Assembly (NCBI GenBank): GCA_021296375.1
Contig: JAGWAQ010000085.1
Span: 2,777 to 9,904 of the forward strand
Reading direction: 5' to 3'
DNA length: 7,128 bases
Origin: Alphaproteobacteria bacterium
Lineage (GTDB): Bacteria; Pseudomonadota; Alphaproteobacteria; Puniceispirillales; UBA1172
The translations under genes and the position numbers were made by a program. Of the stretch, positions 1-6,169 are shown piece after piece; within the stretch, counting starts at the first letter, position 1, and each line of letters opens with the position of its first letter. The notes beneath the pieces are model-generated. The model was not told the origin of the DNA. It searched no databases and saw nothing but the letters and a program-made list of their open reading frames with translations.

Positions 1-252
1 CGACCCCCGCCCCAGCTCACGCTCAAGCAAGGCAAATTCGAGGTGGTTAAGCCCGCCGCCGCCGACGTCTTCAGGGAAATTCGGGGCATAAAACCCCATA
101 TTCAGCACTTTGGATTTAATCTCGTCGGCGATCTCTTTCGGCACATGGCCAAGCTTTTCGATCTCGTTTTCCAGAGGATAAATCTCATTTTCGACAAAGC
201 CGCGAACGGTATTGACGATCATGTCTTGTTCTTCGGTAAGGCCAAATTGCAT
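1..252 (-). CDS. Acyl-CoA dehydrogenase, N-terminal part (runs off the left edge)
   Basis: Only the first 84 residues are in the window. They read as the helical N-terminal domain of an FAD-dependent acyl-CoA dehydrogenase: it opens MQFGLTEEQDMIV, the usual first helix of the family, continues with an E-rich helix, and reaches the conserved stretch around residues 53-68 (GFYAPNFPEDVGGGGL) and then LLERELGRGS. The family introduces an alpha-beta double bond into an acyl-CoA and passes electrons to electron-transfer flavoprotein in the cytoplasm. The FAD-binding middle domain and the catalytic Glu lie outside the window. The ATG at 252-250 is well supported by the AAAGGAGAG Shine-Dalgarno just upstream. 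It is the third gene of the carnitine cluster, 37 bp behind the dehydrogenase-thioesterase, so a substrate such as gamma-butyrobetainyl-CoA or another quaternary-amine acyl-CoA is plausible. That is an inference from context only; a general fatty acyl-CoA substrate cannot be excluded. Confidence 0.88.
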   Translation of the reverse strand, partial: MQFGLTEEQDMIVNTVRGFVENEIYPLENEIEKLGHVPKEIADEIKSKVLNMGFYAPNFPEDVGGGGLNHLEFALLERELGRGS

Positions 253-256
253 GACG

Positions 257-265
257 CTCTCCTTT
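257..265 (-). promoter_or_regulatory. Ribosome binding site of the acyl-CoA dehydrogenase gene
   Basis: On the minus strand AAAGGAGAG lies just before the ATG at 252, with 6 bases between the AGGAG core and the start codon. It is a near-ideal Shine-Dalgarno and fixes this start. It sits inside the 37-bp gap after the preceding gene, so the gene has its own strong initiation signal and does not rely on translational coupling. Confidence 0.75.
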
Positions 266-289
266 ACCTCAACAGCATTAGTTTCACTA

Positions 290-1780
290 TTATTTCCGGC
301 GAATACCGATGGCGGCCCCCGCCGCCTCGGGTCGCTCAAGGCTCGATTGGCGGCTGGCAATGCTGTCGGTATGGGATTTCATCGCCTCCGGCATGGCGCT
401 TGACCGCCCGGCCTTCATGTCAACATGCATCAGCATATGTTCACCGGTGGCCAGCAACCGCCCGTCGTCACTGCCATAAAGATGGTGGAACAGGTGGATG
501 CGCTTGCCGTCATTTTCGACGATCTGGGTTTCCACCCGCATCGGTTTGCCTGACGCGATCTCATCAATATGACGAATATGGGTTTCCACCGTGTACCATG
601 ACGACCCGCTTTCAACATAAGCCGGGCCCCCGCCGATCCAGACCAGCAGTTCATCCGTCGCCATGCTGAAGACTTCAAGGTAACGGAATTCCGTCATGTG
701 ATCATTGTAATCGGTCCAGTCGTGTTGAACATGCCCTGACCAGGTTTCCACCATGCCATTGGCCATCACCTTGTCTTCGGGCAACCCGGTGATGCCGGAT
801 TTAACGGCGTCTTCCGCCGGGTTCTTGAGCAACGTGCCGGCGCCCCAGTTGTTGCGGCCAAGCGCTTTTAAGATATCAACAAGGTTATTGTCGCGGATTT
901 CCTCCAGCTCACGGATGGATTTGCCATGGGCCTGGGCGTCGGATTGCTCGGCGATCATATCGATCAACTCGTCATCCCATTCCGGCACATCCATCAGCTT
1001 GGTCCATGGCCATTTCAGGGAGGGGCCAAACTGCTCAAGGAAGTGACGCACCCCGGCTTCGCCGCCGCCGAGGCGATAGGTCATGAACTGCCCCATCTGG
1101 GCGTAACGCAAGCCAAGGCCATAGCGCACCACATCATCAATGGTTTCGGCAGTGGCGATGCCATCCTTGATGAGCCAGAGGGATTCCCGCCACATGGCTT
1201 CGAGCAGGCGATCCCCCACAAAAGCGTCTATTTCTTTCTTCAGGTGAACCGGCTTCATGCCAATGGATTCATAGATCGTCATGGCTTTGGCGATGGCGTC
1301 ATCAGACGTGTCCTTGCCGCCGACAATTTCCACCACCGGCAAAAGATAGACAGGGTTATAAGGATGGGCCACCATGACGCGGTCAGCGCGCGGCGTTCCC
1401 CCCTGAATATCGGTTGGCAGAAGCCCGGAGGTAGAGGAGCCAATCACCGCGTCGGCCGCCGCCGCCTCACCGATTTCCTGGTGGATGCGCTGCTTCAGTT
1501 CAAGCCGTTCTGGTGCCGATTCCTGGACAAGACCCGCGCCCTCAACCGCTTCACCGATGGACGCGGCATAACTGAGCTTCCCCCTGCGGCCGCGTGACTG
1601 GCCGGGCCAGAGCCGCGCCTCGGCGCGTTCGGCATTGGCCATAATCGCCTCAAGCTTGCGCTTGGCATCAGGGTCAGGGTCCGCCAGGGCAACATCAACG
1701 CCCGCAAGGATCAGTCGAGCGACCCAGCCGCCGCCGATAACACCGCCGCCAACAACCGCGGCCTTCTGTGGTTTGGTCAT
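290..1780 (-). CDS. lcdH: L-carnitine dehydrogenase fused to a betainyl-CoA-type thioesterase
   Basis: This 496-residue protein has two enzymes in one chain. Residues 1 to about 320 form a 3-hydroxyacyl-CoA dehydrogenase-type unit: a Rossmann NAD site (GGGVIGGGWVARLILAG, about 11-27, followed by the acidic ADPDPD), the SSTSGL segment (115-120), and a His139/Glu151 pair spaced exactly as the catalytic dyad of the family, in the AHPYNP motif. The helical C-domain begins near residue 185. Residues about 345-455 look like a hot-dog (4HBT) thioesterase, with DYNDHMTEFRY (357-367) where such enzymes place their active-site loop. Known L-carnitine dehydrogenases oxidise carnitine to 3-dehydrocarnitine; the fused thioesterase is expected to release glycine betaine from betainyl-CoA. 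The neighbouring BKACE gene ends only 6 bp upstream, which supports one operon and one pathway. The start has only a weak GGTAGG-like ribosome site and is probably coupled to the gene before it. The last 40 residues after the hot-dog fold are not recognisable. Confidence 0.9.
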   Translation of the reverse strand: MTKPQKAAVVGGGVIGGGWVARLILAGVDVALADPDPDAKRKLEAIMANAERAEARLWPGQSRGRRGKLSYAASIGEAVEGAGLVQESAPERLELKQRIHQEIGEAAAADAVIGSSTSGLLPTDIQGGTPRADRVMVAHPYNPVYLLPVVEIVGGKDTSDDAIAKAMTIYESIGMKPVHLKKEIDAFVGDRLLEAMWRESLWLIKDGIATAETIDDVVRYGLGLRYAQMGQFMTYRLGGGEAGVRHFLEQFGPSLKWPWTKLMDVPEWDDELIDMIAEQSDAQAHGKSIRELEEIRDNNLVDILKALGRNNWGAGTLLKNPAEDAVKSGITGLPEDKVMANGMVETWSGHVQHDWTDYNDHMTEFRYLEVFSMATDELLVWIGGGPAYVESGSSWYTVETHIRHIDEIASGKPMRVETQIVENDGKRIHLFHHLYGSDDGRLLATGEHMLMHVDMKAGRSSAMPEAMKSHTDSIASRQSSLERPEAAGAAIGIRRK

Positions 1781-1786
1781 CGCGGC

Positions 1787-2674
1787 CTACCGTTTCTGCA
1801 GCTTGAGCTTTTCGCGCACTTCCGCCGGCGTCATGATCTTCATGTTCATGGCACTGACGATCGTCGCCGCGCGTTCCACCAGTTGCGCGTTGGTGGCAAG
1901 CTCACCGCGGCTGAGGTAGATATTGTCCTCAAGACCGACACGGACATTGCCGCCGGTGATCGGCGCCAGCGCCGCGTAAGGCAATTGACCGCGGCCAATG
2001 GAAAACGCCGAATAAATCCACCCCTCGGGCATGTTATTGACCATCGACATCAGGGTATTGACGTCATCAGGCGCACCATAGGGAATGCCCATGCAAAGCT
2101 GGACCATAACAGGATCATCGATCAGCCCTTCGGACACCAGCTGTTTGGCCAGCACCAGATGACCGGTGTCAAAAACCTCGATTTCAGGGCGCACACCGGC
2201 ATCCTGCATCTGCTTGGCCATGGCCCGCAGCATCGACGGGGTGTTGGCCATGATGTAATCGCCATGGGAAAAATTCATGGTGCCGCAATCAAGGGTGCAA
2301 ATCTCAGGCAGGAGTTCACGCACATGTTCAGTGCGGATGGAGGCGCCCACAAGATCAGTGCTGTCCGCAAGCGGCAACGGCGCTTCCGCGGACCCCAGAA
2401 TAATATCGCCGCCCATGCCCGCGGTCAGGTTAATGACAACATCGGTATCGGCGTCACGGATCCGGTCCACCACTTCTTTATAGAGGTGAAGATCACGGGC
2501 CGGGGCGCCGGTTTCAGGGTCACGCACATGGCAATGGGCAATCGCCGCGCCAGCTTTCGCCGCCTCGATCGCATCATTGGCGATTTGTTCAGGCGTAATC
2601 GGCACATGATGGGACTTGCCCGTGGTGTCGCCGGAACCAGTCACCGCGCAGGTGATAAATACCTCATTATTCAT
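1787..2674 (-). CDS. BKACE (DUF849) beta-keto acid cleavage enzyme, probable 3-dehydrocarnitine:acetyl-CoA cleavage
   Basis: The 295-residue protein is a zinc-dependent TIM-barrel enzyme of the beta-keto acid cleavage family. It shows the N-terminal ITCAVTGSGDT, the metal-binding AHCHVRDP (His47 and His49), the LTAGMGG strand (83-89), CGTMNF (130-135), FDTGHL (168-173), GRGQ (227-230) and VGLEDN (246-251) with Glu249 as the likely third zinc ligand. The family condenses a beta-keto acid with acetyl-CoA to give acetoacetate and a new acyl-CoA. Next to a carnitine dehydrogenase-thioesterase, the expected reaction is 3-dehydrocarnitine plus acetyl-CoA to betainyl-CoA plus acetoacetate. Substrate choice is inferred from the neighbour, since several subfamilies share this fold. 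The open frame extends 16 codons further upstream to 2722, but I chose the ATG at 2674 because a GAGGAGG site lies 5 bases before it and family similarity begins there. It is the first gene of the carnitine operon. Confidence 0.92.
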   Translation of the reverse strand: MNNEVFITCAVTGSGDTTGKSHHVPITPEQIANDAIEAAKAGAAIAHCHVRDPETGAPARDLHLYKEVVDRIRDADTDVVINLTAGMGGDIILGSAEAPLPLADSTDLVGASIRTEHVRELLPEICTLDCGTMNFSHGDYIMANTPSMLRAMAKQMQDAGVRPEIEVFDTGHLVLAKQLVSEGLIDDPVMVQLCMGIPYGAPDDVNTLMSMVNNMPEGWIYSAFSIGRGQLPYAALAPITGGNVRVGLEDNIYLSRGELATNAQLVERAATIVSAMNMKIMTPAEVREKLKLQKR

Positions 2675-2679
2675 ATCAG

Positions 2680-2686
2680 CCTCCTC
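2680..2686 (-). promoter_or_regulatory. Ribosome binding site that sets the BKACE start
   Basis: GAGGAGG on the minus strand, 5 bases before the ATG at 2674, is a strong Shine-Dalgarno. It would lie inside the coding frame if the longer start at 2722 were used, so it argues for the shorter 295-residue product. Confidence 0.8.
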
Positions 2687-2729
2687 AAGCATATAACTGT
2701 ATCCTTGCCAAAGAATCCCCAAAAAAGGA

Positions 2730-2760
2730 AATTATTTTTCACGTTAACGAAAAATTAATT
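2730..2760. repeat. AT-rich imperfect inverted repeat between pgi and the carnitine operon
   Basis: The plus-strand arms AATTATTTTTC (2730-2740) and GAAAAATTAATT (2749-2760) are inverted copies apart from one extra base in the right arm, and the 8-base centre contains the palindrome GTTAAC. The right arm covers the pgi stop codon. It lies 56-86 bp upstream of the BKACE start, where an operator for the carnitine genes would be expected. The arms are nearly pure A/T with one G/C pair, so a rho-independent terminator for pgi is unlikely. No convincing -35/-10 pair could be placed between it and the BKACE ribosome site; only a weak TTTTTT-17-GATACA match was seen. Function is not shown by the sequence. 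Confidence 0.5.
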
Positions 2761-4287
2761 TTTATAGAGATCAAGGTAGGTTTTGCTGTTGCAGGGAATG
2801 GCTTCGCTGCTGTCGGCGTCGTCCATATAATTGACGTAGCCGCGGGCGATGGTTTTGCCCAATTCGACACCGGGTTGGTCAAAGCTGTTGATCCGCAGAA
2901 GCCAGCCGCAGACCACGGTCAGATGCTCGTAATACGCCAACATCCGGCCAAGGGCGAAGGGCGTGGTGGCTTGCCAGGTGATGATCGTGGACGGCCGTCC
3001 CCCCGATAAGGGGATGGTGCCATCAGCGCCATTGGCAAGGTTCCCCAAAGCCAGGCAATCGGCCTGCGCCAGCATCTGGGCAATCAAGTCGCGGTGACGC
3101 GTCATGGTCGATGTTTCGTCGTGATCGCCGGTCAGGCTGATGGGCGTCAGTGGCGCGATGAAATCCACCGGGGTGATTTCATTGGACTGGTGGATCATCT
3201 GGAAAAACGAATGCTGGGCGTTGCTGCCCGGCTCACCGATCACGATCGGCGACGCCGCCAGATCAACAGGGCGGCCATCAATGGTCAGGGATTTGCCGTT
3301 GGATTCCATCACCAGTTGCTGAAGCCAGGCGGGCAAACCGACCAGACGCTGATCATAAGGGATCATGGCAAGGGCCGCGTGGCCGAGAAAGGCGCGGTTC
3401 CAGACCTGGATCAAGGCACCAAGGATGGGCATATTGGCCTCAACCGGTGCGCTGGCGAAATGCTTGTCCATCTGCTCGGCGCCGGCGATCAGGTCAATGA
3501 ACATCTCTTCCCCAATCGCCACCATGATCGACAGCCCCACCGCCGACCAAAGCGAGAAGCGCCCCCCAATCCCTTCATCCATGGTTAGGATTTGTTCAGC
3601 CGGAATCCCCGCCTCTTCGGCAATCCCCGGGCATGCCGTGACGGCATAAATCCGGCTTGCGCTATCAACGCCATTTTTGTCAAACCAGGCGCGGGCCGCC
3701 GCCATATTAAAGCGCGGTTCCTTGGTGGTGAACGTCTTGGACACGGTGATCACCGCCGTTGTCACGGGGTTCAGCATGGCCAGCGTGTCATCGAGGTCAG
3801 AGGGATCAAGGTTTGACACGAAATGGATATCAGGGCCTTGGTGGAACGGCGACAATGCCTTGACCACCGTGGCGGGGCCAAGGTGCGAACCGCCGGTGCC
3901 AATCGCCACCACATCTTCAACCCCGAGGGCGAGAATGCGTTGCGCCATCGCCGCCATCGCCGCGATATTTTCTTGCGCTTCAGGGGCGTCAGGGTCACGC
4001 AGGCGGGTATGCAGAACCGGCCGCGTTTCGCTCAGGTTAATGACCTCACCCGCCAGCATCGCGTCACGTTGCGGCAAGATGCTCTCCCCCCAGGTGATGA
4101 GCGCCTCAAGCTCATCCTCGCGCACCGACTGGCGGCTGAAATCCACCGTCAGGTCATCAAGCTGATGGATCAGGCGCGCTTGCTGCGCCGCGTCATCAAG
4201 ACGGGCGGAAATATCTTTGGCTGTGACGGGGTCACGTTGGCTGAACTCGGTCAACAGGGTCAGATGCGCGGAGCGATCAAAAGTCAT
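2755..4287 (-). CDS. pgi: Glucose-6-phosphate isomerase
   Basis: This cytoplasmic enzyme interconverts glucose 6-phosphate and fructose 6-phosphate in glycolysis, gluconeogenesis and the entry to the Entner-Doudoroff and pentose routes. Both SIS domains are visible: IGTGGSHLGP (129-138) and SKTFTTKE (183-190) bind the sugar phosphate, GGRFSLWSAVGL (241-252) is the first family signature, and the second signature ends at FDQPGVELGK (469-478). The catalytic set is present as Glu328 in MESNGK, His359 in NAQHSFFQ and Lys478. The Glu-His spacing of 31 matches the E. coli enzyme. At 510 residues it is somewhat shorter than the roughly 550 of enterobacterial PGI, with no active-site piece missing. 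No good Shine-Dalgarno precedes the ATG at 4287. It lies on the same strand as the carnitine genes, 80 bp upstream of them, but has no obvious functional link to them. It diverges from the flavodoxin-fold gene on the other side. Confidence 0.97.
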   Translation of the reverse strand: MTFDRSAHLTLLTEFSQRDPVTAKDISARLDDAAQQARLIHQLDDLTVDFSRQSVREDELEALITWGESILPQRDAMLAGEVINLSETRPVLHTRLRDPDAPEAQENIAAMAAMAQRILALGVEDVVAIGTGGSHLGPATVVKALSPFHQGPDIHFVSNLDPSDLDDTLAMLNPVTTAVITVSKTFTTKEPRFNMAAARAWFDKNGVDSASRIYAVTACPGIAEEAGIPAEQILTMDEGIGGRFSLWSAVGLSIMVAIGEEMFIDLIAGAEQMDKHFASAPVEANMPILGALIQVWNRAFLGHAALAMIPYDQRLVGLPAWLQQLVMESNGKSLTIDGRPVDLAASPIVIGEPGSNAQHSFFQMIHQSNEITPVDFIAPLTPISLTGDHDETSTMTRHRDLIAQMLAQADCLALGNLANGADGTIPLSGGRPSTIITWQATTPFALGRMLAYYEHLTVVCGWLLRINSFDQPGVELGKTIARGYVNYMDDADSSEAIPCNSKTYLDLYKN

Positions 4288-4328
4288 GCCGCAATATGCC
4301 TGATCACCGGAAGATATGCAAATATCAA

Positions 4329-4366
4329 CACGCCGGTTTTCAGGACAAAATCATCCTATCGGCGTG
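4329..4366. other. Interrupted GC-rich stem-loop in the pgi/flavoprotein divergent region
   Basis: Arms CACGCCG (4329-4335) and CGGCGTG (4360-4366) are perfect 7-bp inverted copies. Inside them a second pairing, AGGA (4342-4345) with TCCT (4354-4357), closes an 8-base loop, leaving an asymmetric bulge of 6 and 2 bases. It lies 41 bp upstream of the pgi start and 94 bp upstream of the flavoprotein start. There is no T run on either side, so it is not a standard terminator. It could be a leader-RNA hairpin of pgi or a protein-binding site; the sequence alone does not decide. Confidence 0.4.
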
Positions 4367-4436
4367 CAGATCGAGCTGAATATTGCCGCCAAAGAAAGGG
4401 ATGCGAAATTTTCTCAATTCAGTCACACTAAAACCC

Positions 4437-4496
4437 TGAGCTGAAACTTGAGCTGCACGCATGACAACATCCATGACAACACCCATGACAACACCG
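4437..4496 (+). repeat. Five 12-bp units (2 + 3) spanning the start of the flavoprotein gene
   Basis: Two units beginning TGAGCTG (4437 and 4449) are followed without a gap by three units beginning ATGACAACA (4461, 4473, 4485), all with a 12-bp period. The three later units differ from one another only in their last bases and encode MTTS, MTTP, MTTP, placing three in-frame ATG codons 12 bp apart. The second set is a clear tandem repeat. The first two units share only 7 of 12 bases and may be coincidence. Confidence 0.75.
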
Positions 4497-4946
4497 CAGA
4501 TTTTATTCATTGCCCACGCCCCCTCCCCCAATACCGCCGCCCTGCGTGACGCGGTGACCGCCGCCATTCACGCCGAGACAGCGGTGAGGCTGATCACCCG
4601 CTCTCCTTTTGATGTCGGGGCAGAAGACGCGCTTGACGCCGACGGGGTCATCATCGGCACCACGGAAAACATCGGCGCCATGGCCGGGGCGACGAAAGAT
4701 TTCTTTGACCGAAGCTACAATGATTTGCTCGAGGTGTCGGCGGGCAAACCTGTCGCCGCCTATATCCGCGCCGGGCTGGATGGCACCGGCACCACCCGCG
4801 GGCTGGAAAGTATTTTCACCGGCTTGCGCTGGCGGCAAACCCACCCCGTCACCGTGCTGAAAGGCGCCTGGGATGACGGTTTCCCCGCCAAAGCCGCTGA
4901 GCTGGGGCTGACCTTGGCGGCGGGGGTTGAACTGGGTCTTTACTAA
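4461..4946 (+). CDS. Small flavodoxin-fold (NAD(P)H-dependent FMN oxidoreductase-like) protein
   Basis: The 161-residue product has the order of a flavodoxin-like fold: a first beta strand QILFIAHAP (13-21) leading to SPNTAALRDAV, where the FMN phosphate loop would lie; a DADGVIIGTTENIG segment (about 59-72), the usual second FMN loop; MAGATKDFFDRSYN (74-87), a helix typical of FMN reductase relatives; and a GKPVAAYIRAGLDGTGTTRGLE segment (about 95-116) with the third loop. It therefore probably binds FMN in the cytoplasm and transfers electrons, but the partner and substrate are unknown. The start is uncertain: ATGs at 4461, 4473 and 4485 are all in frame and none has a good Shine-Dalgarno, so the product could be 161, 157 or 153 residues. 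The first 12 residues come from a tandem repeat and lie before the fold. It diverges from pgi and precedes a permease gene on the same strand by 34 bp. Confidence 0.82.
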   Translation: MTTSMTTPMTTPQILFIAHAPSPNTAALRDAVTAAIHAETAVRLITRSPFDVGAEDALDADGVIIGTTENIGAMAGATKDFFDRSYNDLLEVSAGKPVAAYIRAGLDGTGTTRGLESIFTGLRWRQTHPVTVLKGAWDDGFPAKAAELGLTLAAGVELGLY

Positions 4947-4980
4947 CGCCACTTGCCTGGCCTGAACTTGCCTTTATATT

Positions 4981-5886
4981 GTGGTGATGTTCTCGTCTTT
5001 ATCTTCCCGCGCTTACGCCAACGCCCCCCTCATGCTCTGCCTTGCGACATTGGGCTGGGGGGGCAACACGGTCGCCAGTCGCCTTGCGGTTGGCGAAGTT
5101 TCCCCCATGATGCTGATCTTCCTGCGCTGGGGGTTGGTGGTGGGGATACTGCTGGCCACCCACGGCCGTGAAATGCGCGCCGTCCTGCCTGTCATGAAAG
5201 CCCGCTGGAAATGGGTGGTGCTGATGGGCGGCCTCGGGATGAGCGTCTTTAACGCGCTGTTTTATATCGCTGCCCATACCACCACGGCATTGAACCTCGG
5301 GATCATCCAATCCACCATGCCGGGGCTGATCCTGCTGGGGTCATTCCTGGTTTTTGGCGCCCGCATCAACCTGCGTCAATGCACTGGTCTGTTGATCACC
5401 CTTATGGGCGTCGTCGTCGTGGTGTCGAGCGGATCGCTCGCCAAGCTGCTGGTGCTGACGTTTAATTTCGGCGATATCCTGATGCTGGTGGCCTGCCTGT
5501 TTTATTCCGGCTATACGCTGGGATTGCGCGGCCGTCCTGATGTCTCAAGCATGGTGATGATGGGGTTCTTTGCGATTGCCGCTTTTGGCGCGACCATCCC
5601 GATGCTGGCAATCGAAGCCGCGACAACCGGCATCACCCTGCCCGGGGTGAAGGGATGGCTGGTTATTCTTTATGTGGCGATTATGCCGTCGTTCCTGTCG
5701 CAAGTGTTTTTCATGCGTGGGGTCGATCTGATCGGGCCCGGGGCGGCGGGGCTATACACCAATCTTGTTCCGGTATATGCCGCGATCCTTGCTGTGCTGC
5801 TTCTGGGTGAGACGTTCCAGATGTTCCATCTGATGGCACTTGGACTTGTCTTCAGCGGCATCTATCTCTTTGAGATAAAGAAATAG
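4981..5886 (+). CDS. EamA/DMT-family inner-membrane transporter
   Basis: A 301-residue, very hydrophobic protein with about ten predicted membrane helices arranged as two EamA repeats. The first repeat holds LATLGWGGNTVASRLAVGE (about 21-39) and SPMMLIFLRWG (41-51), then ALNLGIIQSTMPGLILLGS (103-121); the second has LFYSGYTLGLRGRP (173-186) and the typical GPGAAGLYTNLVPVYAAILA (252-271) followed by LLLGE. Members of the drug/metabolite transporter superfamily usually export amino acids, metabolites or drugs; the substrate here cannot be read from sequence. Basic residues in the cytoplasmic loops (HGREMR, KARWKW) fit an inner-membrane protein. The start is ambiguous between GTG at 4981 and ATG at 4987; neither has a recognisable ribosome site, and coupling to the flavoprotein gene 34 bp upstream is possible. 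It converges with the cold-shock gene, with 57 bp between the stops and no clear terminator seen there. Confidence 0.92.
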   Translation: MVMFSSLSSRAYANAPLMLCLATLGWGGNTVASRLAVGEVSPMMLIFLRWGLVVGILLATHGREMRAVLPVMKARWKWVVLMGGLGMSVFNALFYIAAHTTTALNLGIIQSTMPGLILLGSFLVFGARINLRQCTGLLITLMGVVVVVSSGSLAKLLVLTFNFGDILMLVACLFYSGYTLGLRGRPDVSSMVMMGFFAIAAFGATIPMLAIEAATTGITLPGVKGWLVILYVAIMPSFLSQVFFMRGVDLIGPGAAGLYTNLVPVYAAILAVLLLGETFQMFHLMALGLVFSGIYLFEIKK

Positions 5887-5943
5887 CGTCATCTTGAAAA
5901 GCAAAGCAAGGATCGGCGTAGATGTTTGCGTTAAGCCTTCGTA

Positions 5944-6153
5944 TTAATCGACGAGCTTAAGGTTCATGGCGCAGTCTTTGCCATTTTTGGCTGGCAGCAG
6001 TTCGTATTCGATTTGCTGGCCTTCAACCAGTTCCTTCATCCCGGCTTCCTGAACCGCGGTGATGTGAACAAAAGCGTCCGCGCCGCCTTCATCGGGTTCA
6101 ATAAAACCAAAACCTTTGGTTACATTGAACCATTTTACTTTACCTGTTGACAT
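5944..6153 (-). CDS. cspA: Cold-shock-domain protein (CspA family)
   Basis: The 69-residue protein is a single OB-fold cold-shock domain that binds single-stranded RNA or DNA and is expected to melt mRNA structure. It contains VKWFN (6-10), the RNP1 motif KGFGFIEP (13-20) and the RNP2 motif DAFVHI (26-31), giving the aromatic surface Trp8, Phe15, Phe17, Phe28 and His30. Ile31 replaces the Phe of E. coli CspA, a change I recall as common in alphaproteobacterial family members. The last part, NGKDCAMNLKLVD, carries a Cys and lacks the usual Ala/Asn-rich ending, so this paralogue is slightly divergent. GAGGA 7 bases before the ATG supports the start. Whether it is induced by cold, or constitutive like many paralogues, is not shown; its 126-bp upstream region with a palindrome would allow a leader-RNA control. 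Confidence 0.96.
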   Translation of the reverse strand: MSTGKVKWFNVTKGFGFIEPDEGGADAFVHITAVQEAGMKELVEGQQIEYELLPAKNGKDCAMNLKLVD

Positions 6154-6160
6154 TTATTCG

Positions 6161-6165
6161 TCCTC
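6161..6165 (-). promoter_or_regulatory. Ribosome binding site of the cold-shock gene
   Basis: GAGGA on the minus strand, 7 bases before the ATG at 6153, is a moderate Shine-Dalgarno. It is only 4 bases from the 16-bp palindrome upstream, so folding of that palindrome in RNA could affect its exposure. Confidence 0.6.
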
Positions 6166-6169
6166 ATTC

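Noticed and set aside
43..669. A 208-residue plus-strand open frame crossing the acyl-CoA dehydrogenase start and the end of the dehydrogenase-thioesterase
   Set aside because: It is antisense to two real genes and its translation is low-complexity and Pro/Arg-rich, typical of a shadow frame.
926..1597. A 223-residue plus-strand open frame opposite the carnitine dehydrogenase
   Set aside because: It mirrors a real gene, has no recognisable domain and lacks a convincing ribosome site.
2675..2722. A 16-residue N-terminal extension of the BKACE protein
   Set aside because: The strong GAGGAGG site lies inside it, 5 bases before the internal ATG, and the extension has no family similarity.
1883..2758. 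A 291-residue plus-strand open frame opposite the BKACE gene
   Set aside because: It lies almost wholly antisense to a gene with clear family motifs, its product is His/Arg/Gly-rich with no domain, and such frames are expected on the complement of GC-rich coding DNA.
4313..4326. GATAT-GCAA-ATATC inverted repeat upstream of pgi
   Set aside because: Arms of 5 A/T-rich bases with no extension are common by chance in intergenic DNA.
4503..4952. A 149-residue minus-strand open frame opposite the flavodoxin-fold gene
   Set aside because: The plus-strand frame has an ordered flavodoxin-like fold, whereas this one is Gly-rich with no motif, so it is a shadow.
5887..5943. A possible bidirectional terminator between the convergent permease and cold-shock genes
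   Set aside because: Only 4-5 bp pairings with large loops could be drawn, such as GCAAA with TTTGC, and no stable stem sits before a T run in either direction.
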